From positions 1 to 13,887 of the forward strand of contig CAZYPU010000029.1 in NCBI GenBank assembly GCA_964649665.1: a stretch of DNA of 13,887 nt, written 5' to 3'. Shown piece after piece: positions 13,065-13,887 of the stretch. This stretch comes from CAZYPU01 sp964649665. GTDB lineage: Bacteria > Omnitrophota > Gorgyraeia > JABMRN01 > RBG-13-46-9. The notes under the pieces are model-generated. The model was not told the origin of the DNA. It saw only the letters and a program-made list of their open reading frames with translations, and did not search any database. The stretch's first letter is position 1. Each line of letters begins with the position of its first letter. Position numbers and translations under genes: made by a program.

Positions 13065-13887
13065 TTGGAAGCACAGAAAACAATCAAAAAAGAATTTTCA
13101 CTGGAAGGAAAAGGCCTTCAGACCGGAAAGCCGGTAAAAGCCGTTTTCTATCCCGGAAAAGAGGACGAAGGCATAATTTTTGTAAGAAAAGACCTGAAGG
13201 AAAACCCGTCGGCGCGGCTTAAGGACCTGTTAAATTTCGATACCGACAGGCGTAGCAAAATCGGCTTCGGATCGGGGGAATATGTGGAAACGGTCGAACA
13301 TGTCCTTGCGGCGCTCTGGGGCGCCGGGGTCGATAATATAAAGATCGAGCTGGACGGCCCCGAGATGCCCGCACTCGACGGAAGTTCCCTCGGATTTTTC
13401 GAAGCTTTTATGAAAACCGGCATAGAAGAGCAAAGCGCCGCGAGGGAATTCGTAAATATTAAAAGCCCGATTTGGGTAGAAGATAAAGAATCTTTTCTTG
13501 GCGTGTTTCCTTCAAGTGGCTTCAAGGTTTCCTATGTCCTGGAGTACCCCGCCCGCGCTATCGGCAGGCAGTTTTTCTCGGGCGCAGTTACGCCGGAAGT
13601 TTTCCGGAGAGAAATCGCGCCGGCGAGGACGTTTTGCCTCAAGCAGGAGGCGCAAGCCCTCCTGAAGCAGGGTTACGGAAAGGGCGCGGACCTCGAAAAT
13701 ACGCTGGTCATGGATGAAGAAGGCCCGATGGACAATGTATTAAGGTTTCCCGATGAACCGGTAAGGCATAAGGTGCTGGACCTGATAGGGGATCTGTATC
13801 TTTTGGGCCGGCCGCTGAAAGGAAGGGTGGTCGCCGTGCGAAGCGGTCATAAACTTAATCTGGAACTGGTGAGATTGCTTCGCCTGT
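13065..13887 (+). CDS. lpxC: UDP-3-O-acyl-N-acetylglucosamine deacetylase, cut by window end
   Basis: LpxC is the zinc deacetylase that commits UDP-GlcNAc to lipid A. From TTG 13065 the frame reads (M)EAQKTIKKEFSLEGKGLQTG and stays open to the last base (274 codons). Zinc ligands His79 (ETVEHVLAAL), His235 and Asp239 (RHKVLDLIGDLYLLGR), the general base Glu78 and His262 (SGHKLN) are all present; RTF supplies the substrate loop. Position 19 is Gln instead of the usual His of GLHTG. TTG is chosen because residue numbering then matches E. coli exactly at 19 and 79, and no other start exists after the lpxD stop five bases before. No clear ribosome site is seen. The 3' end is missing, so a fusion to FabZ, known in some lineages, cannot be judged. 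Confidence 0.93.
   Translation, partial: MEAQKTIKKEFSLEGKGLQTGKPVKAVFYPGKEDEGIIFVRKDLKENPSARLKDLLNFDTDRRSKIGFGSGEYVETVEHVLAALWGAGVDNIKIELDGPEMPALDGSSLGFFEAFMKTGIEEQSAAREFVNIKSPIWVEDKESFLGVFPSSGFKVSYVLEYPARAIGRQFFSGAVTPEVFRREIAPARTFCLKQEAQALLKQGYGKGADLENTLVMDEEGPMDNVLRFPDEPVRHKVLDLIGDLYLLGRPLKGRVVAVRSGHKLNLELVRLLRL

Overview
The window looks like a chromosomal piece of a Gram-negative (diderm), LPS-making bacterium from a deep or uncultured lineage. Lipid A genes (lpxD, lpxC) and an outer-membrane assembly set (bamA, skp-like) sit directly downstream of a block of replication and ribosome genes. The GlmU, Prs and L25 proteins are not close to those of Proteobacteria. Gene order and general protein character suggest something like Omnitrophota or another PVC-side candidate phylum, but this is an inference that I cannot test here.

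Region 1 (1-1883) is an accessory, visibly AT-rich segment. It holds an unrecognised protein with one membrane segment, a 34-codon remnant resembling the start of a Fic-family protein, and a DUF3800 gene broken by a frameshift. A terminator-like hairpin follows, then about 400 bp without a gene that contains a striking run of perfect inverted repeats (arms of 28, 11 and 20 bp).

Region 2 (1861-2558) is a two-gene unit behind a near-consensus promoter. It encodes a minimal nucleotidyltransferase, apparently translated from a leaderless mRNA, and a 54-aa basic, Trp-rich partner. The pair is toxin-antitoxin-like in layout.

Region 3 (2576-6100) is glmU-prs-rplY(ctc)-pth, tightly packed with overlaps or short gaps. 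It supplies UDP-GlcNAc (precursor of peptidoglycan and lipid A), PRPP, ribosomal protein L25/CTC and peptidyl-tRNA hydrolase. This is the gene order known from Bacillus.

Region 4 (6106-9127) has its own extended -10 promoter and contains rpsF-ssb-rpsR-rplI-dnaB: ribosomal proteins S6, S18 and L9 with the single-strand DNA-binding protein and the replicative helicase. Two adjacent palindromic dispersed-repeat units lie between rplI and dnaB and create a false upstream start for dnaB.

Region 5 (9127-13887) is bamA-skp-lpxD-lpxC, with lpxC cut by the window end. bamA begins on the dnaB stop codon (TGATG), so outer-membrane biogenesis is translationally joined to the replication/ribosome operon. 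UDP-GlcNAc from GlmU feeds LpxA, then LpxC and LpxD, so the two ends of the window belong to one envelope pathway.

Most of the window is ordinary core genome. The points that merit a second look are the decayed accessory segment with its hairpin array, the leaderless nucleotidyltransferase pair fused in layout to glmU, and several residue-level departures in otherwise standard enzymes: GlmU lacking about two beta-helix coils, Prs Ala224, LpxC Gln19 and Pth Lys112. I found no tRNA, rRNA, CRISPR array or transposase gene.
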